This document shows, in pieces, positions 24,795 to 38,600 of a DNA stretch of 64,000 nucleotides. Each line of letters starts with the position of its first letter. The stretch's first letter is position 1. Origin of the DNA: Streblospio benedicti (Eukaryota; Annelida; Polychaeta; Spionida; Spionidae); contig CM032663.1 of NCBI GenBank assembly GCA_019095985.1, positions 22,362,984-22,426,983 of the forward strand, given 5' to 3'. Made by a program: the position numbers and the translations under genes. The notes beneath the pieces were generated by a model that was given only the letters and a program-made list of their open reading frames with translations, made no database searches and was not told the origin of the DNA.

Positions 24795-27700
24795 CTAAAA
24801 ACCAACCGAACACAAAAGCTACAATAACATACTGTTCATCAACTATTAAATGAAATGTTTTAGGCAGTGTACATATCATTTACATAGCTATTGTAACAAA
24901 ATGGGACATTGTTAAATAATAGATTACTACTCATCGGTGTTACGATTAGCGACTAACAACCATTGATTCACACATGTCATTTGGAAAAAATATTTCACAC
25001 ATAAATGCCTCAAGTGAATGCCTTATGTTCATTAAATATGCATATTGTATAGTTGATTGTATTAACTACAATATTATAAACAAAGCACAATTCAATGAAA
25101 TTGTACCTATTCAAAAGCAAACTGACAATGAACATGAAAAGTTCTTAGTTGGTTCACTGATTGTCAGTTAACATGATCCTTTATGATACCAAATCATTTT
25201 TTACTGCCATAAGTCGGGCTTTTACTGTCATAATGTAATTTTATTTTGATGAGACAACATGTCACTCATTAGAGCCTTGGTGTAAAAATTGGCCATTTAG
25301 ATGATTTGAATATTTTCTGAAAAGCGTAACTTCTTTTTTAATGATCCTAAACCTCCATAAAGAGACCACCTCTACCAGATGGCCATGATAGAGGTTATGT
25401 GGTAGCTCAGGGAGTGCAGACGTTACACAATAATTAACCCATCATTCAATACAATGCTGAATTCAATGAGTATGACTGGTAAGAGGTGCTCTAATTATGA
25501 TATACTAGCCTTCCCCGTCTCCTACTTAGACATAACGCACGCAGCAACAGAGACAAACGCACGCAGCAACAGAAAAACATAACGCACCCTGCAACAATGT
25601 GATGGCGAAAGGCGGAAGTGCGTCTTAGAAAAAAAAGAATCATTTGTACCTGATTCGGGATGGTAAGTCAGTTTCCTCGTTAATACTGATGAAAGCAAGC
25701 GCACGAAGAACAAATAAACCCGTAAAAGGTGATTTCCCATAAAGTGCAACACTCAAAATGCGTGAAAGCGCCCCAGGAAAGTGATTGCAGGCGAATTTAA
25801 AAAAAACAAACAAAAAACAAAACAAAAACAACCATGGCCACGGCCCTCTGCGTAATTATATAAGAATTGTCATGAGTTTAAAAGTCATAGAGAATCTGAT
25901 TGTAAGATATGAAAACATTCAATCCATGTTGACAATTTAGATTTGAGGAGCTCAAAATAATAAAAACCTAGAGAAATAACATTGATTTATTTTTTAGAAC
26001 ATTGTAAAATCCAATACCCGCAGATCTCCTGGGTGTCCGACTACTCTTTTATAGCTATCAAAATATATGTAATACTACATTGCCTTGGATATTATAATAC
26101 ACAATTAATACAAAAATAAAACAATATCCAACAGAACAGCGTGTAAATACGTATTTATAACCAACGATAAGTCTGACACAAAGCTCTCACACAAATAAAG
26201 TTGATTCATATCTATGACTATTTAGCACATTTATTGGTAACCATAGTTAATTCAGTACCAAGTACACGAATATTAGCGCCATTATCATTATTATTGATTA
26301 ATGTCTTCTAGTTTCAGTTTCACATTTGTATAGACAATGCAGTATTTAGCTAAGTCAAGCGTGAAAACATTAGAACAGCAGTAATTTTTTCGCTCTGAGC
26401 TTTTCAGTCTAGCTACAACACCCTAAAATTTATAACGCACACTAATCGTAAACGTTCTTTATTTATTTTTTCGGTTTGGAATATCCATAGATATACCGGT
26501 TGGTTTTTATGGTTTAGCATATGATATGACGGTCGAATAATTGATTGATTTACTAGTAAAACAAGTCTATGAAACTTGAACTCATTATGTGGATTTTGCT
26601 AAATTTATAGACCCAGGTGTAGACTGCCCTCCTTTCTATGTTGATCTCCATGATGCTAGCTGAATCCACTGCTGAGTGAGGAGGAGAGGAGTTGAAGTCC
26701 TAGTCCCGTATCCGGGGTCTCCTTTAGATGAAGGTTTGATCATTCAGCAAGTGACTGTTTGTACAGTGAGGGTGCATCATTCAGCACCTCCTCAAATCCA
26801 CTGAAATCCTACATTTCCACCCCACCTCAAGCTAGGCCGCCACACTGTTTTCTTAAATGATAAGCGTTTTGGGGTGTGAATTTCTAATATGTAGAACCGG
26901 TATTGTACCTCTCTCGCCACAAAACCTGGATTCAATCAGCAATAACTTTCGTATTTTGTATAAAATAAGAATAAAAGAGTAATATTAAATGTTGAATAAT
27001 TTAATACAGGATTAAAATTTCATAATTGTATGTCACATATGTGTCTAAGTTCAGGAACAGTGTTCGTAAGAAAATGTGAATCTGAATTAAAAACTTCACT
27101 TACCAAATCATAACTGGTATGGAGGTACGAAACAATAGTGTTTATCCAGCAATTTTTACACCGTATATGTGAAGAAATCGAAATGGATTTATGATTTCTA
27201 ATGTCTTTCAATGAATGCACAGAGACAATGCCATATGAAGCGTTCTCCGATAATTTATTTTCCACTGACATAAAAATATAATTGTTTATCTGATCATGTA
27301 ATTGGAACTTATAATCAAGAACAACTATCAATGCATGTATTTGATATCTACGATAGTTAGAAATCTTAGTCATGTAGGATACTTGATATCTCTCAGCATG
27401 CACAAATTAACAATAAATACAAGAGATTTCCTTTTCTAATTCGGCATATAAAATTCAATGAGCACGTTTAGGGGTGCACACAAATGTGGAGGTAATATTT
27501 TTATGTTGTGTTAACAAACAACTCAGATATGTCATGTCTTTCATAAATTGTAAATGTGATTTTTTTCAAGTGTCAATGTCAATATTTAATGGCGAATAAC
27601 AGCTTTCAATTTTAGTTTATATTAAAGGAGAATATTGAAACCTTAGATTTCATGAAATATTTACCACACTACTTTCCCTTCTATCTCATGTATAGGTTGC

Positions 27701-28617
27701 TACGTCAAATGAGCCTAAAGTGTAAGTTTACTTAGGAATTAACAATTATATTTTCAAAATGTTATCAAGCCCAAGGTTTTATGGGTCTGGTAGAAAAGTA
27801 TAAGACTTTGTTGGTAGACTTTATTTGAGAGAAAAAAACTATTCTTATTCAAAGTATACAAAAATTCTTCTTTTAACTAGTTTTTATACAGTTTCAATAA
27901 CAGGATACACGGTTTGAAGAAGAACTGATTGAAGATAGCCTCCGGCTCTTTCAATGCTCTATCATTTTATCAGTTGTTCACACAATATGTCACAACTGTT
28001 ATGAAATTTATTGCTATGTTGCGTAGCGTATTTTCTGCCCAGTATTTTGCAATAATTACACATTTCACCCCTAAAACATGTTATTAAAACCACCTACATG
28101 TAGTCTGTTGTACGTTACCCATATCAATGTACAGTTTCGAACTAAGTTGGATGTGTGTTATATTTTTCTGTTACCAATATAAGTTCATAATGATAGGTTT
28201 TGTTTGGATTATGGCAACATTAAGGTAACATAGTGATTGTTTATTTTGTTTATTTATGTGTATACGAGGGCGGGTGAGTGGTTGTGTTTGGAGAATATAT
28301 ATCTGCAATAGTACCATACAGTGTGTAACGTTAGTTATTTTACAATTATATCACGGGCAACACAGGCAGATTCAGGTTTTTTGGGTGCGAAATTTGCGGG
28401 TGTTGGCAATGAAGCAATGAAATTCGTAAGCACAAAACTCACGAACATGAAATCCCCCCACACCCATTGATATGACTATATATGGGGAAAGAGATAGCAA
28501 AGCACACGCGTACGCCCGCTGCATCGCCAGATCTGCCAGTGATCAAGCCTATCTAATAATTCGCCAAGTCAAAATATACGTGGGGAAATATGGCTAAACT
28601 ATTTCAGGCTTCTGTAC
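24795..28617. other. AT-rich stretch without a supported gene
   Basis: No exon with convincing splice sites was found. A 127-codon minus ORF at 27020-27403 is AT-rich with ordinary composition for a chance frame. GAGACCACCTCT fragments of the pogo-like repeat occur near 25358. A richer segment at 26600-26860 has no recognisable content. The motif GATCTGCCAGTG at 28529 belongs to a dispersed repeat. Confidence 0.4.
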
Positions 28618-31046
28618 ATGATGACCCCATCGGCGAGCCCCCTTCCCGAGCCCACTCATAGAAGCCAACTGCAGACTTTTGTGGAAAGTATCATGTCAAG
28701 ACCGAAAGATTCTGCACCGTGCCCTTTTACGTTGTCATTTGTGTTTGATGGGTCCTTTGGCTATGTCACAGGTAGGTATATCTTGTGCTATTGTAAGTAC
28801 AGCGAAACAGAACTGATATGATAAAAAGTAGTGTTATGATAATTGTGTGACAAATATCTTTTATATGAACTTCTCAGAAAAATTGCTTATGTGATCATTT
28901 CCCGATGAAGGTTTTGTGGGGTTGTGGCTGTGAGTGGTAATGAAGAAAAGTCTTCGTGACTTTTTTATGTCAAACTTTATTTTTAAAAAATCCATTTGAT
29001 ATTGATAAAGTAATCGTAATTTCCATCATGAAAGCTTTAGTATCGTAAGCAACCCGGTTTATACTTGTAATTTTGGGCTTTGAGGTTCATATAATGCCTA
29101 TGTGGTTTATAATCGGATTCACTAAGCTTAGCGCTGATAAGTGACTACCTGTAAGTACCCCCCCCGAAAAAGTGCCTAGGAGGGCCAGCAGCTGCTAACC
29201 CACTCAAGCCCCTTCTCTCGGTAAATGCTAACTTACGTGTGACTAAGTAAAAAAAATGTGCATGAGAGAGGAAGTGAATACGAATCCATTTTTCATACAT
29301 ATAACGTTGTTACATGGAGACTCTTCTAGTATTAATTAAGAACCATCAAATGCAAGTTGTTATGTTTCAACCATTTGTATGAGTGCTTGCTATAGACTTA
29401 TCTTTCTAGATCCTACCATATTCAAGTTGTCAAATCAGCTAGCTGGCCGCCAGTACCCCGAAGACGTCTTGGAGGAAGGTAGAAAGGCTATCGTTTTCTT
29501 TGAAAGGCAATACGGGATGGACTTTCACGATGCATCTGATGACGTTTTATTAGGTGATTGTTAGCGAGATTGTTGGAAGTCTCTAATGATTGTTTTGTTT
29601 AATGTATAGCGTTAAAACACATGGCAAGTGGAATACTAAGATGAAAAGTATATGTGCGATTGCAAAGGACTATTACGATTTCCAATTATTTCTAATTCTA
29701 ATTAACTCCACAACTATGATTCCGTCAAAAACTCTTGAATGTTTCTTAGATTAACAGGCCCGTATGAAGCAAAAGTAAGGCCATTTAAAACTTGTGGTCA
29801 ATAATTATGAATTTGTATTTTGTCATGAATGATTGGTCAGGCCATGATTGAATTATTGCATTATTTGTTCCCCCACAAATTATTGGCCAGGGCATGGCTT
29901 CCTACGGGCCTGATAATTTAATGGATATGTTAGATTAATAATCATATATATTAATGAATGTTAAACATGAAGCTGTGACTGAGTAAATGAAAATTAATTC
30001 ATTTGCAGGCAAAGGCACCCTATCAAAATACGATGGAAATGTAACTTTGTCCGTCTTCAATCGTGACCCAGACGGAACCTTCAAACTCGTCACGGGCTCA
30101 TCCAATGATCGTGCAACAAAATTTAACAATCACATCGTGGACTTCGGTTTTGGTGTAACTATTAATGAACCTTTCCTATCGTCTGGTGAAGTGAAAGACA
30201 CACTGGTCGCGGGAAGTCGTGGCCTGTACGGATACTATACCATCAGGGTGGGAGAGTCCGCGGAACAGGAAGTGGAGAATGCACCTTTTCCTGGTCCTGT
30301 ACTGGTCATAGATTATCAAAGTCGCTCATTCCAGGCAAGTTCAACGCAATGCTCAAAAATCCTCTTTGAAAACAGTGGTTATTTATAAAAATGTCAGCTT
30401 CTCATACTCCCTTGGTTGTCACTTGAATAATGAAACTGTGTAGAGATATAAATTTGTTGTGTGTACTCATCGGAACATTTCTCAGGCCTCGCCGTGTCAA
30501 GATACCCATGAGTTCCTGCATACATCTATCTAAACATTTAGATCAGTCAATTTTACGGCAGTTCAATACAAATCCTAGGTTTTGGGTTGGTGGTTTTTGA
30601 AGTCTTATCCTCTTTAGAGAGTATGATTTTGAATAAACGACACAACCCCTTAGAATATGCATACAATTAATGACCCCAATCCCACTCCACCCGACCCCAG
30701 CAATCAATCCTTGTAGTGGCGTTTCTCCCTTATCAGAAAAAAAATGCAGACCCCCCTCTCTAGGCCACAGTTTCTTCTTGCCAGTCCCTTAAAATAGCAG
30801 CAAATTTATCAACACTACCCAGAATATTTTCTCTTCATATTTCAGGCACCTGCACACTGTCCTAATTGTGATATTGTCGTCAGCAACGTCGTCAGCCACG
30901 GCAGTCTTGGAGCCGGGCTAGCCCGGGGCGGCCTGTCGCTAATAAGCTCTAAGCCGGGAACAGAGACATACGCAGGTGCCACCATACTAACATTTCCGGA
31001 TTCTCGTAAACATGGAATGGACCCTGAGAAAAAGGAAGCTAGTTAA
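28618..31046 (+). CDS. four-exon gene, uncharacterised protein of about 274 residues
   Basis: The exons are 28618-28771, 29410-29553, 30009-30334 and 30846-31046, and all junctions are in phase. Intron 3 uses a GC donor (CCAG|GCAAGT). The product runs MMTPSASPLPEPTHRSQLQT, FVFDGSFGYVTG, then FFERQYGMDF in exon 2, a beta-rich middle (GNVTLSVFNRDPDGTFKLVT) and a C-terminal AHCPNCDIVVSNVVSHGS. The FF..QYGMDF pattern reminds me of a group of uncharacterised invertebrate proteins, but I cannot assign a function. No signal peptide is visible from this ATG. A TTTCAG acceptor just upstream (about 28606) would make this an internal exon reading LLYMMTP, with the true start farther left. Confidence 0.75.
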
Positions 31047-31399
31047 TGCCTTGCTGAGAAATTAATGATGTTTTGCTTGTAATGATTATAAACGAAACCA
31101 GAAATCGCAAGGCAGATGTACACAGTGGAGATTTTTTTTCTTTATGGGGAAAAGATGTGGAGAAGAATGCAGATGAGCATTTTGTGGTAAAATACAATAT
31201 AATGAGGTTTAATGAAAATCTATCTATCTTTAGTAATGTGCCGTACAGCATAATTGAAAAAAGTTGGACACGTTTATTTGGAACTCTGAACTCGAATCTA
31301 TCAATATATCTCTCCACAGTAAACAGCATTTAACTTAAAGTCGTTCTGATCAATGAAAATTGCGGGGAATTTCAGTCTTTTAAAGCTTTATTTTTATGA

Positions 31400-31405
31400 A
31401 ATAAA
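31400..31405 (+). promoter_or_regulatory. candidate polyadenylation signal AATAAA
   Basis: AATAAA about 350 bp after the stop codon of the four-exon gene at 28618-31046. It is in the right place and strand, but the hexamer is frequent in AT-rich DNA. Confidence 0.35.
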
Positions 31406-33783
31406 AAAAATGAAATTATTTGAGTAGGAGCCATCTTTTACGCTGTTGCGGCAATGGTCAACGCATCTATCTTTACTTAGTGAATTCACATAAGCCACCA
31501 TCACGGTGCTTCAACTGTCTGTCTGTGTTGGACAAATCTCTCCATGGTGGGTGTGGTATAACCTTGTTGGGAGCGAATTGCGCAAATAAAACGTTATATT
31601 TTTACTGGTTTTTACTGATCAAACCTATGCCATGTGAACTGCTAGGTAGATTATATATCTGTTTTGATACTATAGTAATAGTAATATGTGTAGCAGATAA
31701 TAAGATGTATTATTTTGGTCCAAACCATTTGCATACTCTATCTCGTCTGCCAAAACAATAGTGTTACTTGAAGGCATTGCCTTAGAAAGAATACATAGTC
31801 TACTTATTCTGCCATATTAATAATACCATTCTTACATGAAAATAAATGTTTGAAAACGTGTCCACAACATCAACAATGCACAACATCCCCAACACCGTGA
31901 GACATTTGAAGCCCCGTGAACATTTGAATACATAAATAGATAAGATTCTTGACTATTTTAAGACGCACAGCCACCTTCTCAATTTGGATATTAATTCACT
32001 CTTCCATTTGATATTTTCGTCACTAAAGATGTTTCACACATCGGGACAGCTCAGTATTGCGGACACGTTTCCCTACACCCACATGTGTCGCCCAATTGGG
32101 AGGTTTAAAAAAGTATGTGGGTGGATGTCAACGTTGCCTATTATGGGGGTGACCAACTCATTTATCTAACTGACAAATTACCTGCCATCCATGTCAAGGC
32201 TTCTCAGATCGAGGGCCGTTCTCAACTCCAGGCCTATTATAGAATTATCTGATTTTACAGTTTTCTCACAAACACAGAGCTGTGAAGATGCACTGCAATA
32301 CATCATTGACATTTTACAGTGTACCAAATCTTATTTATGCTGATGACAAAACTTAAGGTCTATTATAGAATAGCATTTTTTCTCTCTCTCACTAAACACA
32401 GTTTTTATCTAAAGCCGAGAGGATTATCTACAACCCATGCAAAACAAACAGCATTGATTCTATATCATGATGGGTTCAGTGTTCTGACAAACGATGCTGT
32501 AAACCACACCACCCAAATGAAAAAAAAATGTATATAATGTGATAGGACGAACTAAATTTTTTACTAAAAATACCACGTGATACAAAATAGGCATGAACAC
32601 AGATTTGCACAGGACGTACGAAAATAGTATAAGCAGCTGCAAAACCAATGATTGAAAGTATACTTCCAAAATATATTGATATTATTAATATAATAGGGCA
32701 ATGCATTTCCAACTGAGTAAGAGTGTAAATGGTAGTCTACTAATGTTGTCTCTCGCATAAACAGACATAAAACAAATGAGGTATGGTAATGCGTGGGTGA
32801 AGCATGGCCCTATTACCGAGTGTCTTCTGAAAGCTTAGTGTGGCCTCTTATATGTTGGTGTAAGTCATGTTTGTCACTACAAGCCGTAAGTCATTCTCTT
32901 GCCTTTTTTCTGTATATAGTGTATTAGCATTCATCATATTACGCACTGACAAGTAGTTTTTAAAAATCGGAATGTGGCTGAGGTGGGGTGGGAGGGTGTG
33001 TGTGGTATGTGGATCGGGGGGGGGGGCGCCAAACGGTAAATATTATGATGTTTTCTACGTACAAAAGCCCACAGAAATGCCCAAAACACTATGGAAGTGA
33101 AACTTTGTGGAGGGCAATATAGCTTGTGCCCCTGGTTCTCTTCTAGATCTGCCAGTGCCTGGCTTTTCCCTGTGTGTCTTCAAAGGAAGAGGTTTGGCCA
33201 ACGTATGTAAATGTATCACACCCGCATCGCCCACACTCTACTTATTATGGAAAAGAGGTCTCCGGTGTTAGTCCCATTTCAATTATTTAGGCAGATTAAT
33301 TGTTACGAAAGGGTTTCAAAAATGTATTCATTAGTTCGGACAACAACTAATCAAAATCACAGTTTTAGTTGCCCCCCCCCCGAAAACCGAAAATGCTCAA
33401 CTTCCTCTAGAAATATAACATCTTGCTTCAAAATGTTCACTTTTTAGTATGCATACTAAACAAAAGTTTCCTGAGTCATAAAAAGCACTTGTCACCTGTT
33501 CTGTGTTTAATGACACCTTGGTGAGTCCTTTTCTGAATAATATAGACAAAGTTATTTACAGTCGCAATACTACGATCCGCCCCCAGTGACTACAGTTACA
33601 TGCCTGCATTGGGCCATTTTCACAATGTAGTGTCTTTCTCAACTCCCTGTGGGGCATACAATATTTACAACTATATTGCTTGGTGTTCATCGTTCACTTT
33701 GGCGTCTTCTCGCTTGACATATACCTATTTAACGTGTATGTACAACAAAGTTGTGTGCAATCTATTAAGGATGAGTTTGTTCA

Positions 33784-33890
33784 ATACCTACCACCTGACC
33801 TGATAGGACTCAAACCCACACCATTGTTAGTCACGATGCAGGGCCTCACACCCCTGGATGACCTAGATGTATGGCCGGCTAGCCTGCTGA
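33784..33890 (-). mobile_element. tRNA-like SINE head
   Basis: On the minus strand, GTCATCCAGGGGTG resembles an A box. About 40 nt later GGGTTTGAGTCC matches the RNA polymerase III B box well. There is no complete cloverleaf, so a tRNA-derived SINE is more likely than a tRNA gene. Confidence 0.45.
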
Positions 33891-34362
33891 CGCAGCAAAC
33901 GGCATATCAGTGAATAGTCTTAGTGAGGGCACCCCTGTTCTGTGGCAATATAATGTATAAAAAGAACTGCCCCTGGTTTTGCTCGGTGAATGATGAAGAC
34001 TAGGCCACAATGCATGCACGTTAAGTTTCTAAAACCACATCTGTTCAGAAGCATATCAGTGAACGTTTAGTGAGGTCTCTCATTCTGTTTCATAACATTA
34101 ATGGGTGCACTCAATTAATGGTCAAAAACAATTGATACATTCCACCTGGTTTTGCTATATCGGTGAATGATGTCAACAAAGAAGAAGAGATTGTTAGGGC
34201 ATATATACAGCTAGATCAAACACACCTGCTCGACAAGCATAGCATGAATGTCTGATCGATTTGGGTAAAACATCTATTCTAGAAAAATTTTGATAATATC
34301 AAACTCAAATTCCATCAGACAACCGTGGCAATTACAAAAAAGGATCAAGAGTGTGAGTTCCG

Positions 34363-34480
34363 ATGATGATGAATGTTGACGTAAATGATGAATTTGATGA
34401 TGATGATGATGAATAGAAGATTTATTTTAATATTAAAGATAGTAGTATTGATACATGATGATGATGATGACAAAAATTGG
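34363..34480. repeat. interrupted GAT microsatellite
   Basis: Several GATGAT runs separated by AT-rich sequence. It may be the remains of a GAT-tailed LINE like that at 13615-15538, but no LINE sequence adjoins it. Confidence 0.6.
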
Positions 34481-35376
34481 ATTTGACTGATGGCTTTATT
34501 TTGATGATTACTACCTCTTCATTTTAAACATGTTATGATATAATCTGCGCCAAACTATTTTCAAATGTTCACTTGATGAACACATGACCACAGATTTCAA
34601 ATAATCATAAAAAAGATTTGTCAACAATACAGGCTATATTAGTTAACTAGTACATGTTGTAGGACAATGTTACGGCTGACTGATATGGCTATTCAAAACT
34701 GTAAATCTATTACTTTTATAAAGGAAACATTTTTATATGCTTTCTAATTATGTGTCGAGTAGTCTGTCAGATTGGTTACAGCAGTGAACTGCAAGCTCAT
34801 TACTGCTATTTTTAAATAGAAAAACTGATAACATAAGCCTACACATATATAGACATCAAACAGATTAGACAGACATGACATCCCATCCACTAAATGTTCA
34901 CTCCTGCCATCGCCAGATCCAGGGTTGTGCTTACATCCTCTTAACTGGTTTTGAATCCAAAATGTAACCCCTTATATGGTGTTTGCATACTCCTACATAC
35001 ATGTCTAATGGTATTGTTACTCACGCTCTCGTTTGCACACCCACACACCCATTTATTAACACCTGGATCTGCTATAACCAACAAAAACATTGGCAGTACA
35101 TTTTGACCCTTTCCTATCTTGAGCCATACGCTCGTGGTACTCGCCAGTAACCAACCACACGGCGACATCAAGAGAAATTATATCAAATACTAGCAACAAC
35201 ATAATTTGGTCTAGCATATTGTATATGCATGCTTTAGACCCAGAAAACTGGGTTCGAAATTAATCTTACATAGACACATCATGATCAGATCAGAATGACA
35301 CGCCATTTTGTCATTCAATACAGTTTCATCAGAGGAACGAAGGCCACCGTAAGCAGGCCATCCTTTCGTTTCATCA

Positions 35377-35490
35377 CACTGGCATATCCAGGGGTTAATT
35401 CATAGAGTTATTGGCACATCCGTGACCATTTTGTTTAGTACGAAACCACCCACGAAAGCCACCATTTAAAAAAATCTGGATCTGCCAGTG
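35377..35490. mobile_element. 114-bp MITE with CACTGGCAGATCCAG termini
   Basis: It starts CACTGGCATATCCAGG and ends CTGGATCTGCCAGTG, near-perfect inverted repeats. No coding capacity. Single ends of the same kind occur at 23743, 28529, 33147, 34908 and 51511, so this is a dispersed family. The superfamily is unknown. Confidence 0.6.
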
Positions 35491-35656
35491 GATCAAGCTC
35501 ACCAATAGAAATGAGTCAATGTTAAAAGTACATTTAACCAATTTAGATGAAAAATAAGTATTTCGCTCTCATCTTGTGTGCGCATGCAAACTTATTTGTT
35601 GTTATTCGAATGGTGAAAAACACCGGCATCCAATATCATCAAAAGTAGTCCGGCAC

Positions 35657-38600
35657 TCATTGCCTGCACACGACCACGGGGCAATGCGCGTGTTGCACGA
35701 CATAGTCACTGACACTCCCGATCAACGTCCGTCTGATGGCGCCCAGGCCCCGAGAGCCCATGACAATCATGGTTGCCGCTTTGTCGTGTGCTACGCGCAC
35801 GATGGCATCAGCTGGCTTGCTCGAGGGCTCCAGGGCGAATTCCCATTTGATCTGAAAGGATAATGTTTTATGCATTTGGTTAAATTATGAACTTGTAAAG
35901 TAGAACCTCCTCCTCTCTATCAAGGCAATCTTTGGGCCTGGCTTAAAGTGATCACAATTGAAAAGTCGTATGTTGATGAAGATTCCAGGATGCAGGTTCA
36001 CCCAGTCTCTTTTTGAAGGCTTGAACCCGCGAGATATGATCTCAATACAGAGGTGGTGATGGTGGGCTCTTTCTAGAAGTGATTGTAGAGGAAGGCCTAC
36101 TGCATAGGGACTAGAAAGTTGTATTTCTTCTGTGAAAAGGCTTTAAGTTGCAATCACAGGTTGGGCAGTAAATGAACATAGCTACATTCTACGACCTATC
36201 ATTTTACTTCACCACTTCCGCAACAAATTGTGTAAAGATGTAAACGTTTAAGACAAACACTCACGTCTTCTTGCTCCATAAGTTCTTCAAATTTTCCTTT
36301 CACTTCATTCCATTTCTCTTTCTCTGCTTCAAGAGCGTTATGCAAGTCAGCAACAACCTTGCCAGATTCTAGTTAAAAGTGAAATGATATTTATATACTT
36401 GTAAGATGCTAAATTTAGGACTTAAGCTGAAGTTTAACATTACCATGCACATCAATCAAAACAGCTGAGCACAAAAGTAGTCATGTAGCAATATATTTAC
36501 ATTCCTTTCAAGAGCAAGTGTCAGACGTATGAAAAAAAAAAAAAAAAAAAAAAACTAAATACAATTTTTCTGTAATATCACAAAATGGAATAACTGCATG
36601 TAAGAGACTATGAACTGCGTAGATATTTTGGGAAAATGCAACTTACTCATATATTTCATGAGCATTGGAGATATCTCGGGACAGTGTAATACAATCACTT
36701 CGTTTTCAGGTCTGTGCAACACTTTGAGATAATCTAAAATGCAAGAAAATTTACGATTAGATACAGTCGATGATAGACAGTGAGGCAGTGAGGACACAAC
36801 CCATGTGCATTCATGTGTGAATTCTGCATGAGTTTTGCGTACAAATTTAGTATCCACTCTTCTATGGTCATCTTGCAGCGAGCCACAGACAGCTAGACGA
36901 ATGGGTGGACTAACTAGAAACATTTAGTGATGATGTTGCAAACTATGTATGTTCCAAAACCACATGAAAATGAAAGGGGGAATGTAGACTTGTAAAATGA
37001 ATGGGCTACGGCTGGAGTTATAAAATGCATAGAATTTCACTCACAACTTACGTGAACTATTACTGGTACCTTTACTAGAAACCATGGAAGGTTATTGTAA
37101 AGAAAGGCAAAAAATCCTTACGCAGATGCTTCTTTTAAACGAAGACACACAACAGTCGCACTTTGCCACCAGAAACTGATGGAGGAATGTCCTCCGAAAC
37201 GTCGTCGTTTAAAAGAAGCATCCGAGTAAGGATTTTATCCTTTCTTTACTATGATGAATCCAGATGGTAAGAAATCCCTACTAGATGATATGTAAGGTTA
37301 TTGTTACAAAATGTATATTCTTCAATAGTGACATATGGGTCCAAAATGAGCCTAAAGCCCCGTGTCCATTTTAAAGGAATTTGAAAAAAAGTCTGCATGT
37401 GATTGTGACCCCCATCTTATAGCGTTTTAGGGTACAATAACTCAACATTAAGTTAGCACGAGGAGCCGTCGTTTGTCAGTGTACCGTTTCCAAATGTAAT
37501 GATACAGAATTTCATTAAATTCTAGAAAAAATGTGAATATTAAGAGACTGTTTTAAAGACTGAATAGACTAGAAAGAAACAACATTGAAGAAACATAAGG
37601 CAATTTTGACACCATTTTCTGGTCTTGACCCCATCCCATAGTTTCATATCGAAAAAAGGCAGCACAAAAAGTAGACCAGGAAAATCATCTCAGCGTTTAA
37701 AAAAAAGTACAGGACCAATTTCCGTCTAGACGATTTGCAATATCCCTCCTATCATTTCATTTAATGAATGCAGACTTTAAAGAAAGAGGCACTAACATTC
37801 CCATCAGTCTTCAAAAGCAATTTCAGCATTCGATTCATCATGTCATAAATTGCCCATATAGAATACCCACGAAACAAATCCAATTGCAACAGATTGACTT
37901 ATAATGAAAAGATGAATAGGCACACAGGGCAAATGCTTTCAAACGATTCTTCATTGGAGATGACTAGACATAGTAGCCAGCACAATAGAAAAGGTACTTT
38001 TGTTTACAACATCTTATTAATATTACTAGACCTAGTGGTTTTAGTGTAAAAGGAGGATGTGGGGGAAATAAAGCCAAAACATTAGTGATGTGGGGTATTT
38101 CTTGGCCCCTTAACACCCCACCCCCCAATGAAAGAAATAACTCAGAAAAGAGAGAGAGAGAGGTATATATGTGAGATAGCTGAGAAAGAAAGATAATTCT
38201 TGTGTGTTCAAGAGGTGGTCGCAGAGATGGTCGCAAGGAAGGTGGCTTTGTGGAGCAAGTGTCAATTCAGCCGGCACTGTCCCAAAATTCAGGTACAGGA
38301 AGTGCCGGTTGTACAACAGACGCACTAGGGCGTACGGGGGTTGTGTACCACATGATCGCCAAGTGGTCGCTAACTGGTCACAATGCTGTTGTGAAAGGTG
38401 TTTTAAATAGCGTAGCGACTAATTGGCATCACATTCGCATACGTTGTACGACTAAGTGCATGACTCCCATGAGCGATCTCCTCTTATCTGCTGTGAGTAA
38501 TTTTGTGATCGCAAGTGAATTGCAAATATGTTCAAAATTCAGTTGGAGGTCGCAGAATGTCGTAGCTAATGATTTTTAAACTGATAGAGTGTTGCACAGC

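Larger units (their letters stand above)
31047..35376. other. AT-rich stretch with small repeats
   Basis: No gene supported. It holds a SINE-like head at 33784-33890, G and C homopolymer tracts near 33017 and 33372, GAT-rich microsatellite sequence at 34363-34480 and copies of the CTGGATCTGCCAGTG-type motif (33147, 34908). ORFs at 31039-31333, 31420-31761 and 32460-32758 show no domain or splice context. Confidence 0.4.

Noticed and set aside
27020-27403. 127-codon minus ORF with a GTAAGT near its end
   Set aside because: Composition is that of AT-rich non-coding DNA. An ORF of this length is expected about once by chance in such a window.
38202-38579. 125-codon plus ORF
   Set aside because: It lies within the foldback element, crosses an inverted arm and has no homologous domain.
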